From contig CP115858.1 in the NCBI GenBank assembly GCA_027920525.1, positions 4,278,001 through 4,342,000 on the forward strand: DNA of 64,000 bases. The letters run 5' to 3'. The translations under genes were made by a program, and so were the position numbers. This stretch comes from Chryseobacterium daecheongense (GTDB taxonomy: Bacteria; Bacteroidota; Bacteroidia; Flavobacteriales; Weeksellaceae). Shown here piece by piece: positions 47,096 through 56,178 of the stretch. The notes under the pieces were generated by a model, which was not told where the DNA came from, made no database searches, and saw nothing but the letters and a program-made list of their open reading frames with translations. Numbering within the stretch: the first letter of the stretch is position 1; the number at the start of each line of letters is the position of its first letter.

Positions 47096-47459
47096 TATTA
47101 GATTGATTATATATGAAAAAGTGAAAACAGTTTAAAAGTATGGGAGATCTCCTGTATATTATGGGGATAATTTTGTACATATCTTACATTTTCCAATTTT
47201 AGAATAGACCGAGTTGCTATTGGATAATATTTCTTTAATGTATTGCAAAATTTACTTTCCCAAATAAGAATTTAAGAAAATAAATATTCAAAATTTTCCC
47301 ATAAATCTTAATGAGATATCGAACTTTTAATAAATAATGGTTTAAAGCCTAGTAGCGCTTTTGAGACAGTTTAATCGTAATTAGCTCAAAATTCTTGTTG
47401 AAAATCGAGCTAAAAATAATCAATATTTAACTATTTGATAATAGATTTTTATATGCATA

Positions 47460-47491
47460 AAAAAAGAGACAACCACTTGATAGTTGTCTCA
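47460..47491 (-). terminator. Orphan intrinsic terminator (minus strand)
   Basis: GAGACAAC and GTTGTCTC form an 8-bp stem around CACTTGATA. On the minus strand the stem is followed by TTTTTTT. No leftward gene precedes it within the next 2 kb. Confidence 0.6.
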
Positions 47492-48222
47492 TTACTTACT
47501 ATAACCGAAGAGATATCGAAACATTTGGTGTAAGATTGGGAAAGAATTTTAGAAATTAATAATCCTGCCATGTGACCATGAAGAGGGTATTTTCAAACAT
47601 TTTTATCGATGATTTAATTCGCTTGATCCACATTAAGTAAGAGTTATTTTTCTTGTAGATTAAATTGTTTTCAACCTATTTTTATATATTTAAAATTGGA
47701 ATGATTTGTCTATCGTTTACTTTGACTAGCTTTTATTATTGGAAGCAGATATTTACTAAGATGTGATAAGAAAAATTCCACCTTCTGAATTTATTATGCA
47801 ATTAAGAAATCATGATCAATCACACCAATCGTAAAATATTTATTAACAACCTTTTATTTGATATTAAAAATGCATTACAATGATCAGTATAGCTGTTAGT
47901 ATTCGCGAATAATGACAGTCCTTTCCTTTCTAAAACATAAAATTTGGATTAAATTTGTGTCAATAAGTTTAAAATGTAATCCATATTTTGTGATTTAGAT
48001 TATGATTAACATTTAATACTTTTTCCATAGTTACTTTTTTTGTAAATCATTTTTAAGTTTACATCAGACATCCATTATGTAATGCTAATGGCTGTCTTAA
48101 AAAACTCCTCTCAGTAATTAATATGGCTTTTCATATTAAATGAAGTGTTGAAAAGTTTAAATATATTTTGTGGTTTTTTATATCAATGTTTGGTGATGTA
48201 ATGTGTAGGAGATATCCTAATC

Positions 48223-48255
48223 TGAGACCTCTTAAAAGAGGTCTCATTCTTTACG
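48223..48255 (+). terminator. Perfect 11-bp palindromic hairpin
   Basis: TGAGACCTCTT (48223-48233) is the exact reverse complement of AAGAGGTCTCA (48236-48246), separated by AA, followed by TTCTTT. It is either a terminator or a site upstream of the HTH genes. Confidence 0.55.
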
Positions 48256-48379
48256 AAATTTATAATAAGATAAAGTGTAAACTCAATAAGTATTGTAAAT
48301 GAAATTTTCATTAGAAGTATATTTTCTCCCAATAAGCTGTAATAATTAAAATGAACATAAATTATTAAATATATAACTA

Positions 48380-48811
48380 ATGCGAATAGATTTAAAAAAT
48401 ATCAAAGTGGGTTACTTAATTTCTGAAAGAATAAAAGAGTGCGATATTGATATTACACGTATTTGTGATTTTTTTAGTTGTGAGGAACCTGAAATCGAAA
48501 AAATGTGCCAAATGGATAGCTTAGAAAGCGATACCCTTCTTAAATGGTGTAAATTACTAAAATATGACTTTTTTAGACTGTATACACAACATCTCATTCT
48601 GTATTCTCCACCTGCCTCCAGAGATAAACACATTAATACTAAATCCGACATATTACCGACATTTAGAAAAAACGTCTATACCAAGGAGCTAATATCATTT
48701 GTTATGGAACAATTAAACAATGGAGTGATGGATACAGAGCAAATTATTGAAGAATATAGGATTCCTAAAACTACCTTGTTTAAGTGGTTAAGTAAATATA
48801 AAAATTTTTGA
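48380..48811 (+). CDS. Small HTH protein, transposase-like, first of a pair
   Basis: A 143-residue protein: MRIDLKNIKVGYLISERIKE, CDIDITRICDFFSCEEPEIE, LLKWCKLLKYDFFRLYTQHL, ILYSPPASRDK, FRKNVYTKELISFVMEQLNN, YRIPKTTLFKWLSKYKNF. The C-terminus is a transposase-type helix-turn-helix. Such proteins are frequent in Chryseobacterium genomes, often annotated as transposases although they have no catalytic domain. They are probably domesticated DNA-binding proteins. It is followed 37 nt later by a second, different HTH protein, so the two are likely co-expressed. Confidence 0.7.
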   Translation: MRIDLKNIKVGYLISERIKECDIDITRICDFFSCEEPEIEKMCQMDSLESDTLLKWCKLLKYDFFRLYTQHLILYSPPASRDKHINTKSDILPTFRKNVYTKELISFVMEQLNNGVMDTEQIIEEYRIPKTTLFKWLSKYKNF

Positions 48812-48854
48812 GTAAGCTTCATCCATTCATTATATTATTAAGAAAACATTGAAT

Positions 48855-49190
48855 ATGGAAAAACAACAATCGCCAAATTATATCAGAATTTATAGGGATA
48901 TTATACAAACTAAATATCCTGAGAAAGAGGAGAAGTGCTCTTTTTTCTTGAAAAAAGCTAAATTAACATCAAGGGAAGTTCTTCAGCTAAATAAAATTAT
49001 ATTTGAAAAGGAAAGCTTCTCAGAAATTAAATTAAGTAATAGTAGATTTAGGTCTTATGATCAAGAAACAATTTGGTATATTTTGGATCATCAAAAAAAA
49101 TATAGACTTAACAACTATCAGTTAGCTGAACATTTTAAAGTAAGTAGAAACACCATCACCAGTTGGAAGAAAAAATTTTTTGTTAAATAG
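48855..49190 (+). CDS. Small HTH protein, second of a pair
   Basis: MEKQQSPNYIRIYRDIIQTK, YPEKEEKCSFFLKKAKLTSR, EVLQLNKIIF, then RSYDQETIWYILDHQKKYRL and NNYQLAEHFKVSRNTITSWK, KKFFVK. The last 45 residues form a clear homeodomain-like HTH (LAEHFKVSRNTITSWKK). An alternative start two codons upstream (48849) is possible. There is no transposase catalytic core. The target is unknown. Confidence 0.68.
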   Translation: MEKQQSPNYIRIYRDIIQTKYPEKEEKCSFFLKKAKLTSREVLQLNKIIFEKESFSEIKLSNSRFRSYDQETIWYILDHQKKYRLNNYQLAEHFKVSRNTITSWKKKFFVK

Positions 49191-49592
49191 TATTCATTGA
49201 TACTATTATAATTTATTATTTACCTTCTTCAAAGATTAATTTTTCTAAACTTTTATACTTAATTGATTTTATTATCATATTCTCATCCAGAAGTTGTTTG
49301 ATTGTACATGTTTATCAACTATGGAAGCGTTTAAATTATAGTTCAATAGAATTGATGCTTAAAAAATGATCCGAGCTGATATCCATCAGTCCGGATTCAT
49401 TCTAAACAAGTACTTTATCAATTTAAAACGTAATTTTTCAACTATACTACTCTTCAAAATTAGGTTTTAAGTCGTCGCTGATTCGATTTATTATGTACTA
49501 AATCCCACAGTAAAAAAGTGGTGTGATGATTTATATTGCGTTAATAAGAACTGATCCAGCGGATTATAGAGCTATTATGACATCCCAATTCT
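49191..49592. other. Spacer between convergent genes
   Basis: No gene or strong terminator is visible. Confidence 0.3.
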
Positions 49593-51047
49593 TCATTCCC
49601 AAACCATGTTCATAGATATATTTAATTCCTTAGCTATTCCAATTGCGTATTCAGGATCAGCTTTATGACAATTTCTGATATGACGTATTTGAATAAACTG
49701 TTGTGCGTCTTTGATCGCTTCAGCGGTATTTTTAAATAAAAGTGATTTTTGCTCTAAAGACATTAATCTGAAGAGATTACCTGGTTGGGTGAAATAATCA
49801 TCATCTTCACGATGGTCCCAATGTGTTGCATCGCCAATAATTTTTAAAGGAGGTTCACTATGATCTGGTTGTTGCTGCCATTGCTTATAGCTGTTTGGTT
49901 CATAGGAGGTGGTTGCACCATAATTCCCATCTATGCGCATTGCTCCGTCTCTGTGAAAAGAATGGTATGGGCATTTGGGAGCATTAACAGGAATTTGATG
50001 ATGATTTACCCCTAAACGGTATCGTTGAGTATCACCATAAGAGAATAGTCGTCCTTGTAGCATTTTATCGGGTGAAAAGCCGATACCAGGAACAACAGAA
50101 GCTGGATTAAAAGCTGCCTGCTCGACATCACTAAAATAGTTCTCAGGGTTTTTATTAAGAATAAGTTCACCAACTTGAATTAACGGATAGTCTTTATGAG
50201 GCCAAACCTTGGTCAAATCAAATGGATTAATATGGTAATTATAAGCAGCTTCTTCTTCCATAATTTGTACAAACATAGTCCATTTAGGGTAATTCTTAGC
50301 CTCAATATTTTCAAATAGGTCGCGATGATGGCTTTCTCTATCTGAGGCAATAATTTGATTGGCTTCTTCATTTGTGAGGTTTTGAATACCTTGTTGTGTT
50401 TTCAAATGGAACTTCACCCAATACCTCTTTTGGTCATCACTTATAAAACTAAATGTATGGCTACCAAATCCATCCATGTGACGATATGATTTAGGAATAC
50501 CACGATCACTCATTGTAATGGTAACCTGATGTAATGCTTCAGGGAGCAATGTCCAAAAATCCCAATTGTTGTCCGGGCTTCTCATATTGGTGCGAGGATC
50601 TCTTTTTACCGCATGATTTAAGTCAGGAAATTTTAATGGATCGCGTAAGAAGAAGACTGGTGTATTATTACCTACCAAATCCCATATTCCTTCTTCAGTA
50701 TAAAACTTAATAGCAAAACCCCTAATATCCCGCTCCGCGTCAGCAGCTCCGCGTTCTCCAGCTACAGTGGAGAAACGGACAAACAATGGAGTTTCCTTTC
50801 CGACTTGGGAGAATAAGTTTGCTTTTGTGTACTGTGTAATATCGTGTGTAACTTTAAATACACCAAACGCTCCAGAACCTTTGGCGTGCATTCTTCGTTC
50901 TGGAATTACCTCTCTATCAAAATGCGCCATTTTCTCTAAAAACCAAATATCTTGTAGTAATGCCGGACCCTGTTTTCCTGCGGTCAATATATTTTGATTA
51001 TCCGATATGGGTGCGCCTGTTCTGTTTGTTAATTTTAAATCTTTCAT
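49593..51047 (-). CDS. katA: Catalase (monofunctional, haem, clade 3)
   Basis: An intact 484-residue catalase, the normal size for the small-subunit NADPH-binding clade. The catalytic His54 is in [12 protein letters not shown], the distal Asn in [19 protein letters not shown], and the proximal haem-ligand Tyr in [15 protein letters not shown]. It converts hydrogen peroxide to water and oxygen in the cytoplasm. It is monocistronic, with a TACTTTTG -7 element on the minus strand at 51070-51077, about 23 nt before the ATG. The symbol is the family name and the exact paralogue is not certain. Confidence 0.93.
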   Translation of the reverse strand: MKDLKLTNRTGAPISDNQNILTAGKQGPALLQDIWFLEKMAHFDREVIPERRMHAKGSGAFGVFKVTHDITQYTKANLFSQVGKETPLFVRFSTVAGERGAADAERDIRGFAIKFYTEEGIWDLVGNNTPVFFLRDPLKFPDLNHAVKRDPRTNMRSPDNNWDFWTLLPEALHQVTITMSDRGIPKSYRHMDGFGSHTFSFISDDQKRYWVKFHLKTQQGIQNLTNEEANQIIASDRESHHRDLFENIEAKNYPKWTMFVQIMEEEAAYNYHINPFDLTKVWPHKDYPLIQVGELILNKNPENYFSDVEQAAFNPASVVPGIGFSPDKMLQGRLFSYGDTQRYRLGVNHHQIPVNAPKCPYHSFHRDGAMRIDGNYGATTSYEPNSYKQWQQQPDHSEPPLKIIGDATHWDHREDDDYFTQPGNLFRLMSLEQKSLLFKNTAEAIKDAQQFIQIRHIRNCHKADPEYAIGIAKELNISMNMVWE

Positions 51048-51069
51048 TTTTTATTTAAAATGTTTGATA

Positions 51070-51077
51070 CAAAAGTA
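51070..51077 (-). promoter_or_regulatory. Catalase -7 promoter element
   Basis: TACTTTTG on the minus strand matches TAnnTTTG. No CTTAAG pair lies at the 37-nt position, so catalase does not belong to that set. Confidence 0.5.
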
Positions 51078-52137
51078 TTTTATTTTTGGATTGGTTTACT
51101 ATGGCAGTTTTTGTAAATTCTGATAGTCCAGATTGTAAACTATGATGATAACACACAATAATTTTTTATAACCAAAGTAACTTTCAAAGGATGTAAAACT
51201 CCAAAGAGAAAAGCGGATTATATATTGTGTAATAAAGGTGGTTATATTTCTTCTTCTTATTGGTATGGTGAAGATAAAATTGGAAAGTATGTTATCCGTG
51301 AATTGCATCATTGAATCTCTTTAAAGTCTATTGAGTCAAAATATTTTCATCAAAAATTTGGTTTGATAATGTTACAGGTAAGGAAATAAAGAAATTGGGA
51401 GGTTACTTATATAACAAAGTATTTCCCGAGCTAAGGAAATAATTATGTTAAATAACGGATACACCTACATAATTGACGGATAGACCTACATCCTAAAGTT
51501 CGTTATCACCTTTCTATAACGGCTTTACAGGCCATAAAAGCTATGTAATAAACATATGAGTATTAAAAAGCATTTGTTTTATAGTGGTTAAAGCCTATAA
51601 GAGGAGATCGCCTTTGGCTCACTATTCACATTTTGTCTTTCAGACACATATTCTTTATAGTCGGAAAAAACATTCGTTTTTTATAGCCCTGTCTATCAAA
51701 GGAAAAGTTGCGCAAAAAAGAAAGTTAATAGAGAATCAGTCGAAGAAAAGTAAAATATTATGGATTAAGGATAAAATCTATTAACATTTAGTTTCAGCTT
51801 ACAATCACAAAGATAATTGCCTATCAAGTGCATGTTAGTACTAAAGGGAGGCTTAAGGGGAATCCTTAAAACTGATTTATTTAGAATGGATTTAAATATA
51901 AATAATATGTCACTTTATTGTGAAAAATTTATTACATTTATAAAAATATTTCAAATGGGTTGCTAATTTTTATCAAAAAAAATTACCCCTAAAATTGTTC
52001 ACGCATTAGTTACTGTAACGGTGATAGTATAAAATGTAAAAGGAATTTGTATAAAGTTACTCTATCAATACAATACCAATAAATAATCTAATGTATTAAA
52101 ACTTCGATTAGAGTTATTAATCTAAAATTTAATCAAA
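51078..52137. other. Spacer with left direct repeat and RiPP promoter region
   Basis: No gene is accepted. A 66-codon frame at 51584-51784 has no recognisable features. The left copy of a direct repeat is at 51342-51470, and the last 120 bases are the leader of the RiPP precursor gene. Confidence 0.35.
51342..51470 (+). repeat. Direct repeat, left copy
   Basis: TATTTTCATCAAA ... TTTGGTTTGATAATGTTACAG ... GAGGTTACTTATAT.ACAAAGTATTTCCCG ... AATAATTATG.TAAAT, given here in pieces. The same series occurs at 55915-56045 with scattered mismatches and small gaps. The two copies bracket the RiPP cassette. Confidence 0.7.
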
Positions 52138-52308
52138 ATGAAAAAATTTTTTTTAACAAAAACAGACAAAACTAAATTAAAAAAATCTGTTGCTAAGTTT
52201 GACAATCAAGTTTTATCTACTGCTGCGCTAGATATTACAAATTCCAAAGAAAATGTTATAGGAGGAGAATGGATTAACGCGTTTGGACAATGGTCTAGGA
52301 GATTTTAA
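52138..52308 (+). CDS. RiPP precursor peptide, double-glycine leader, W-x-N / W-x-R core
   Basis: A 56-residue peptide: leader MKKFFLTKTDKTKLKKSVAK, FDNQVLSTAALDITNSKENV, IGG, then core EWINAFGQWSRRF. The GG site with upstream hydrophobic residues fits cleavage by the C39 peptidase of the exporter at 53612. The core has two aromatic-x-x units, W-I-N and W-S-R. That is the substrate pattern of radical SAM enzymes making three-residue cyclophanes (triceptides) in XYE-type systems, where Trp is crosslinked to the beta-carbon of the third residue. I recognise this from the family and cannot verify it here. The coding start follows a typical AT-rich leader. The next gene begins 70 nt later after a hairpin. 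Confidence 0.78.
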   Translation: MKKFFLTKTDKTKLKKSVAKFDNQVLSTAALDITNSKENVIGGEWINAFGQWSRRF

Positions 52309-52323
52309 TTAAAGGTACTAACT

Positions 52324-52361
52324 GAATTTTAGAGGGTGGTATTTTGTCATCCTCTAAATTC
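52324..52361 (+). promoter_or_regulatory. Hairpin between precursor and maturase genes
   Basis: GAATTTTAGAGG (52324-52335) pairs with CCTCTAAATTC (52351-52361) with one bulged T. No T-run follows, so it is more likely a leaky attenuator or an RNA-stability stem that keeps precursor mRNA more abundant than the enzyme mRNA. Confidence 0.5.
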
Positions 52362-52377
52362 GAATTTTAACAAAATT

Positions 52378-53625
52378 ATGAAAGTTGATAAAGTCGTCGT
52401 AAAAATAGTAAGCAGATGCAATATTAATTGTAGTTACTGTTATATGTATAATATGGGAGATACTTCCTATGTAGAACAACCAAAATTTATTGATATTTCA
52501 ACCAGTAAAAATTTTTCTAGGAAAATGCTAAAACATTGCCTAAAAAATAGTATTAAGGATTTTTTCATCATTCTTCATGGTGGTGAACCATTACTTATGG
52601 GTAAGTCTAGACTTGAGGAATTTATTGAGTGTTTTTCTATTTTTAAGGATAACTATATCAATGTGTTTTTTTCAATACAGACGAATGGAATATTAATAAA
52701 TGATGAATGGTGTAATATTTTTAAAAAGCATGAAATTCAGGTTGGAATCAGTTTGGATGGGCCAAAAGAAATCAATGATTTATTTAGAGTTGATAAAAAA
52801 GGTAAAGGAACACATGATAAAGTAATGAAAGGCATTCGAGTACTTGAAAGAAATAAAACTTCTTTTGGAATACTATCTGTAATGAATTCTAATGCCTCTG
52901 CAACTACAATATATAATAATTTTATACAATCCAATATAAAGAGTTTTGATATTCTTTTTATGGATACCAACCATGATCATATTAAAGTAAATAATCAATT
53001 TTCTAGGTCAATGTTTGATTGGTATAAGGAACTGTTTGATCTTTGGTTCATAAACAAAGAAGATGTTGTAATTAGGATCTTTGACATTATAGTAAAAAAG
53101 ATTTTAGGACAAGAGATTGAAATAGATATCTTGGGAACATCAGAAAATAATGTTTTAGTACTAGAAACTAATGGAGAGTTAGAAGCGGTTGATATTTTGA
53201 AAATATGCGGTGAGGGATTCACTAAAACAAACCTGAATGTCAATAATAATATTGAGATTGATGATGTTGCGAAAAATAATTTAATTAATGTATATTATAA
53301 TAGTGGTAAAATGTTGGCCAGGAAATGTTTGGCTTGTCCAATTATGGAAGTATGTGGGGGCGGTTATATTGCTCACAGATATAAATCTTCAAATGGGTTT
53401 AATAATCCCTCTGCTTATTGCGATGATTTAATTAGGTTAATTACTTATATTCAAAATACCGTAATTGATGCAATGCCTTATGAACTTAAACAGGAGACTC
53501 AAATTGAAAAATTAACATATAAAGATGCTATCCGAAGCATCAATGAAGCATTGCCAACAATCCCGGAACCTACCTATACTAATCTATTGGAGAGTTTTCG
53601 TAAACCTGATTATGAAGTTATTTAA
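52378..53625 (+). CDS. Radical SAM/SPASM peptide maturase, cyclophane-forming type
   Basis: From MKVDKVVVKIVSRCNINCSY the protein is 415 residues. The radical SAM cluster motif CNINCSYC (CxxxCxxC, Cys14/18/21) is at the extreme N-terminus. GEP-type SAM contacts (IILHGGEPLL) and the ISLDGPKEINDLFR barrel motif follow. The C-terminal SPASM domain reads KCLACPIMEVCGGGYIAHRY, FNNPSAYCDDLIRL. The CGGGYxxHRY...PSxYCxDL pattern is shared by FxsB, GrrM and XyeB maturases, which crosslink aromatic side chains to backbone-adjacent carbons. The start at 52378 is preferred over the non-ATG start at 52336 because the cluster motif then lies at the usual distance. Its 3' end overlaps the exporter gene by 14 nt. 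Confidence 0.88.
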   Translation: MKVDKVVVKIVSRCNINCSYCYMYNMGDTSYVEQPKFIDISTSKNFSRKMLKHCLKNSIKDFFIILHGGEPLLMGKSRLEEFIECFSIFKDNYINVFFSIQTNGILINDEWCNIFKKHEIQVGISLDGPKEINDLFRVDKKGKGTHDKVMKGIRVLERNKTSFGILSVMNSNASATTIYNNFIQSNIKSFDILFMDTNHDHIKVNNQFSRSMFDWYKELFDLWFINKEDVVIRIFDIIVKKILGQEIEIDILGTSENNVLVLETNGELEAVDILKICGEGFTKTNLNVNNNIEIDDVAKNNLINVYYNSGKMLARKCLACPIMEVCGGGYIAHRYKSSNGFNNPSAYCDDLIRLITYIQNTVIDAMPYELKQETQIEKLTYKDAIRSINEALPTIPEPTYTNLLESFRKPDYEVI

Positions 53626-55786
53626 AAAGACTTTTCCTTTTCTTAGACAATTGGATAGTCAAGATTGTGGAGTAACCTGTATTAGGATGATTGCTAAATA
53701 TTATGGAATTAATATTTCGAATACTAATCCTGTACTTGTAGAGAGTAATTTATTAAAACAAGGAATTACTATATCAGATTTAAATGATACTGCAAAAAAA
53801 TTAGGATTTAATACCTTAGTAGTAAAGTTAGATTTTGAAAAGATGATAAATAATGTTCCACTGCCCGCTATCTTTTTTTGGAATCAAAATCATTTTATAA
53901 TAGTATATAAGGTTGTAAATAAACAACTATATGTGGCCGATCCAGGTTTTGGGAAAATAGTATATTCCCAAAAAGAGTTTTTAAAGGGATGGGCGCAAGA
54001 AAGTGATGAAGGTATTGTTTTATTGTTAGATCCAACAGAAAAATTATTTGATATACGAGAGAAAAAAAAAAAGAAAAATGATTTGCAATATGTAACTCAA
54101 TACCTCGTAAAACATAAAATACAACTTTTTTTAATAGCTCTAACCTTATTAATATCCTCCTGTATAGAACTAATTTTCCCTTTCTTTACCCAGAAAATTT
54201 TAGATAAAGGGGTAGTATTAAAAAAAATTTCTATCATCTATCTAATTTTAATTGCACAAATTTTAGTGTTTGTAAGTCGTATAGGATTAGAGTTTTATCG
54301 TTCATGGTTATTTATTCATATTAGTAGCAGAATTAGTTTATCAATTATTTCTGATTTTCTAGTAAAATTGATGCAGTTGCCATTAAGATTTTTCAACAGT
54401 AAAAATATTGGAGATCTGATTCAAAGAATACAAGATCATAATAGAATTGAATCATTTTTATCGAAAGATTTAATTCAAACTGTTTTCTCATTTTTTAGTA
54501 TTGTAATTTATATCTGTATTTTATTTTACTTTAATATTAATGTTTTTTTAATTGTTTCTATAGGAACTATTTTAGAACTTTTGTGGATTTTTAAATTTTT
54601 GCATAAAATAAAATTACTAGATCAAAAGACATTTACCCTAGAAATAAAAGATAAAAATAAGATTTATGAATTAATTAGTTCCATGCAAGAAATAAAACTT
54701 AATAATTTAGAAGAAAATAAACGTAACGAATGGCAAAAGATCCAAACTAATATCTATTTAAATAATATTAATAAGCTTAAAACTACTCAAAAATATGAAA
54801 GTTATAGATTCATTGGATTCTTTCAGACTATATTAGTTATTTTTGTGTCATCAATTGCAGTAATGAATCAAACATTAACCATTGGCAGTATGCTGGCTAT
54901 TATGTTTATATTGGGAGGTATTAATGCCCCCATCGGACAATTGATAAACTTTGTATTACAATATCAATTAGTAAAAGTAAGTTTTGAAAGATTAAATGAA
55001 ATTCATAATAAACCTAATGAAGAGAATCTAAATAAAATTTCATATTTGGAGGACATCAAAGATATAAATATCGACAACGTTTCTTTTTCTTATGATAATT
55101 CAAATTACATATTAAAAAACATCTCTTTAAAAATTCCAAAAGGTAAGACAACTGCTATTGTAGGAGTTAGTGGAAGTGGTAAAACCACACTTTTGAAATT
55201 AATTCTTAAATTCTATCAGCAACAGCAGGGAACAATTTTAATAAATGATAATACCTTAGAGGAAGTAGAAAATACTTTTTGGAGAAGTAAATGTGGAGTA
55301 ATATTACAAGATAGCTTTATTTTCTCTGATACGATTTCATACAATATTTCTTTAGAAGAAAACGCTAATCAAGAAAAAATATTGAATGCTATTCGATTAG
55401 CAAATGTTAATGACTTTGTTGATAAATTGCCCCTTGGATTAAGCACAATCATTGGTTCAGAGGGTATTGGAATAAGCCATGGACAAAAGCAAAGAATTTT
55501 AATAGCAAGAGCTATTTATAAAAATCCTGATTATCTTTTTTTTGATGAAGCCACGAATTCTTTAGATTCAAATAATGAGGTAATTATAATTAATAATATT
55601 AATCGTTATTTTAATGGGAAAACAATGATTGTTGTTGCACATAGGCTATCAACTGTAAAAAAGGCAGACCAAATTATAGTTTTAGACAATGGAAGGATAA
55701 TTGAAAAAGGAAATCATAATGAATTGGTAAAATTCAAAGGAAAATACTTTGAACTTATACAGAATCAACTTGAATTGGGCATATAA
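53612..55786 (+). CDS. Peptidase-containing ABC exporter (C39-TM-NBD)
   Basis: From MKLFKKTFPFLRQLDSQDCG the protein is 724 residues. The C39 peptidase domain (1-140) has Gln13 and catalytic Cys19 in QLDSQDCGVTCIRMIAKYYG, His in WNQNHFIIVYK and Asp in YVADPGFG. Residues 160-440 are a six-helix membrane domain. The nucleotide-binding domain has Walker A GVSGSGKTT, signature ISHGQKQRILIARA (His replacing the usual Gly of LSGGQ), Walker B YLFFDEATNSLD and the H-loop His in VVAHRL. It cuts double-glycine leaders and exports the core peptide. The start is chosen by homology and by overlap with the maturase gene. Confidence 0.92.
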   Translation: MKLFKKTFPFLRQLDSQDCGVTCIRMIAKYYGINISNTNPVLVESNLLKQGITISDLNDTAKKLGFNTLVVKLDFEKMINNVPLPAIFFWNQNHFIIVYKVVNKQLYVADPGFGKIVYSQKEFLKGWAQESDEGIVLLLDPTEKLFDIREKKKKKNDLQYVTQYLVKHKIQLFLIALTLLISSCIELIFPFFTQKILDKGVVLKKISIIYLILIAQILVFVSRIGLEFYRSWLFIHISSRISLSIISDFLVKLMQLPLRFFNSKNIGDLIQRIQDHNRIESFLSKDLIQTVFSFFSIVIYICILFYFNINVFLIVSIGTILELLWIFKFLHKIKLLDQKTFTLEIKDKNKIYELISSMQEIKLNNLEENKRNEWQKIQTNIYLNNINKLKTTQKYESYRFIGFFQTILVIFVSSIAVMNQTLTIGSMLAIMFILGGINAPIGQLINFVLQYQLVKVSFERLNEIHNKPNEENLNKISYLEDIKDINIDNVSFSYDNSNYILKNISLKIPKGKTTAIVGVSGSGKTTLLKLILKFYQQQQGTILINDNTLEEVENTFWRSKCGVILQDSFIFSDTISYNISLEENANQEKILNAIRLANVNDFVDKLPLGLSTIIGSEGIGISHGQKQRILIARAIYKNPDYLFFDEATNSLDSNNEVIIINNINRYFNGKTMIVVAHRLSTVKKADQIIVLDNGRIIEKGNHNELVKFKGKYFELIQNQLELGI

Positions 55787-55787
55787 A

Positions 55788-55913
55788 ATGGATGGTAAAT
55801 CAAATAAAAGTTTAATAGGGAAAATTCCACATTATCTTACTGTTTTAGGTATCATTTTGTCAATAGTAAGCATTCTATCTTTAATTTTTGCTTTTTATAT
55901 TCTCTTTCAGTAA
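55788..55913 (+). CDS. 41-aa single-helix membrane peptide in the RiPP operon
   Basis: MDGKSNKSLIGKIPHYLTVL followed by GIILSIVSILSLIFAFYILF, Q. A short basic N-terminus precedes one 24-residue hydrophobic helix. The ATG is one base after the exporter's stop codon, so the gene is translationally coupled. Possible roles are self-immunity or exporter accessory. It could also be the first part of an HlyD-type adaptor cut off by the direct repeat that starts at 55915. I have no homologue in mind. Confidence 0.6.
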   Translation: MDGKSNKSLIGKIPHYLTVLGIILSIVSILSLIFAFYILFQ

Positions 55914-55914
55914 C

Positions 55915-56045
55915 TATTTTCATCAAAGTTTGGCTTGATATTGTTACAGAGCAAATAAATAACTTCAGAGGTTATTTATATGACAAAGTATTTCCCGGAT
56001 TTAATAAGTAATTATGGTAAATTGCGAACGACTTACATAATTACA
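55915..56045 (+). repeat. Direct repeat, right copy
   Basis: The imperfect counterpart of 51342-51470, beginning TATTTTCATCAAA two bases after the stop of the 41-aa gene. The shared core pieces are GTTACAG, GGTTA.TTATAT and ACAAAGTATTTCCCG. Confidence 0.7.
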
Positions 56046-56178
56046 AACATAATGCATTAAAGTTATGGCAAAAGTTAGTAAATCCGCCATGTAAAAAACT
56101 GGTTCTTTATTAATATAGATTAAGGAGAAATTTATATAAAAAATTAATTTTCGACCTTTAAATTAAATATAATTTTTT

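Larger units (their letters stand above)
47096..48379. other. Gene-free stretch with two hairpins
   Basis: No coding frame is supported. Hairpins lie at 47467-47491 (terminator for the minus strand) and 48223-48246 (11-bp palindrome). Confidence 0.35.

Noticed and set aside
51584..51784. 66-codon open frame upstream of the RiPP genes
   Set aside because: It has no recognisable motif, no fitting promoter, and composition like the surrounding non-coding sequence.
51852..51900. CTTAAG...CTTAAA at 51852, before the RiPP precursor
   Set aside because: The half-site spacing is not 10 bp and no -7 element lies at 37 nt, so I do not link the RiPP operon to the CTTAAG set.
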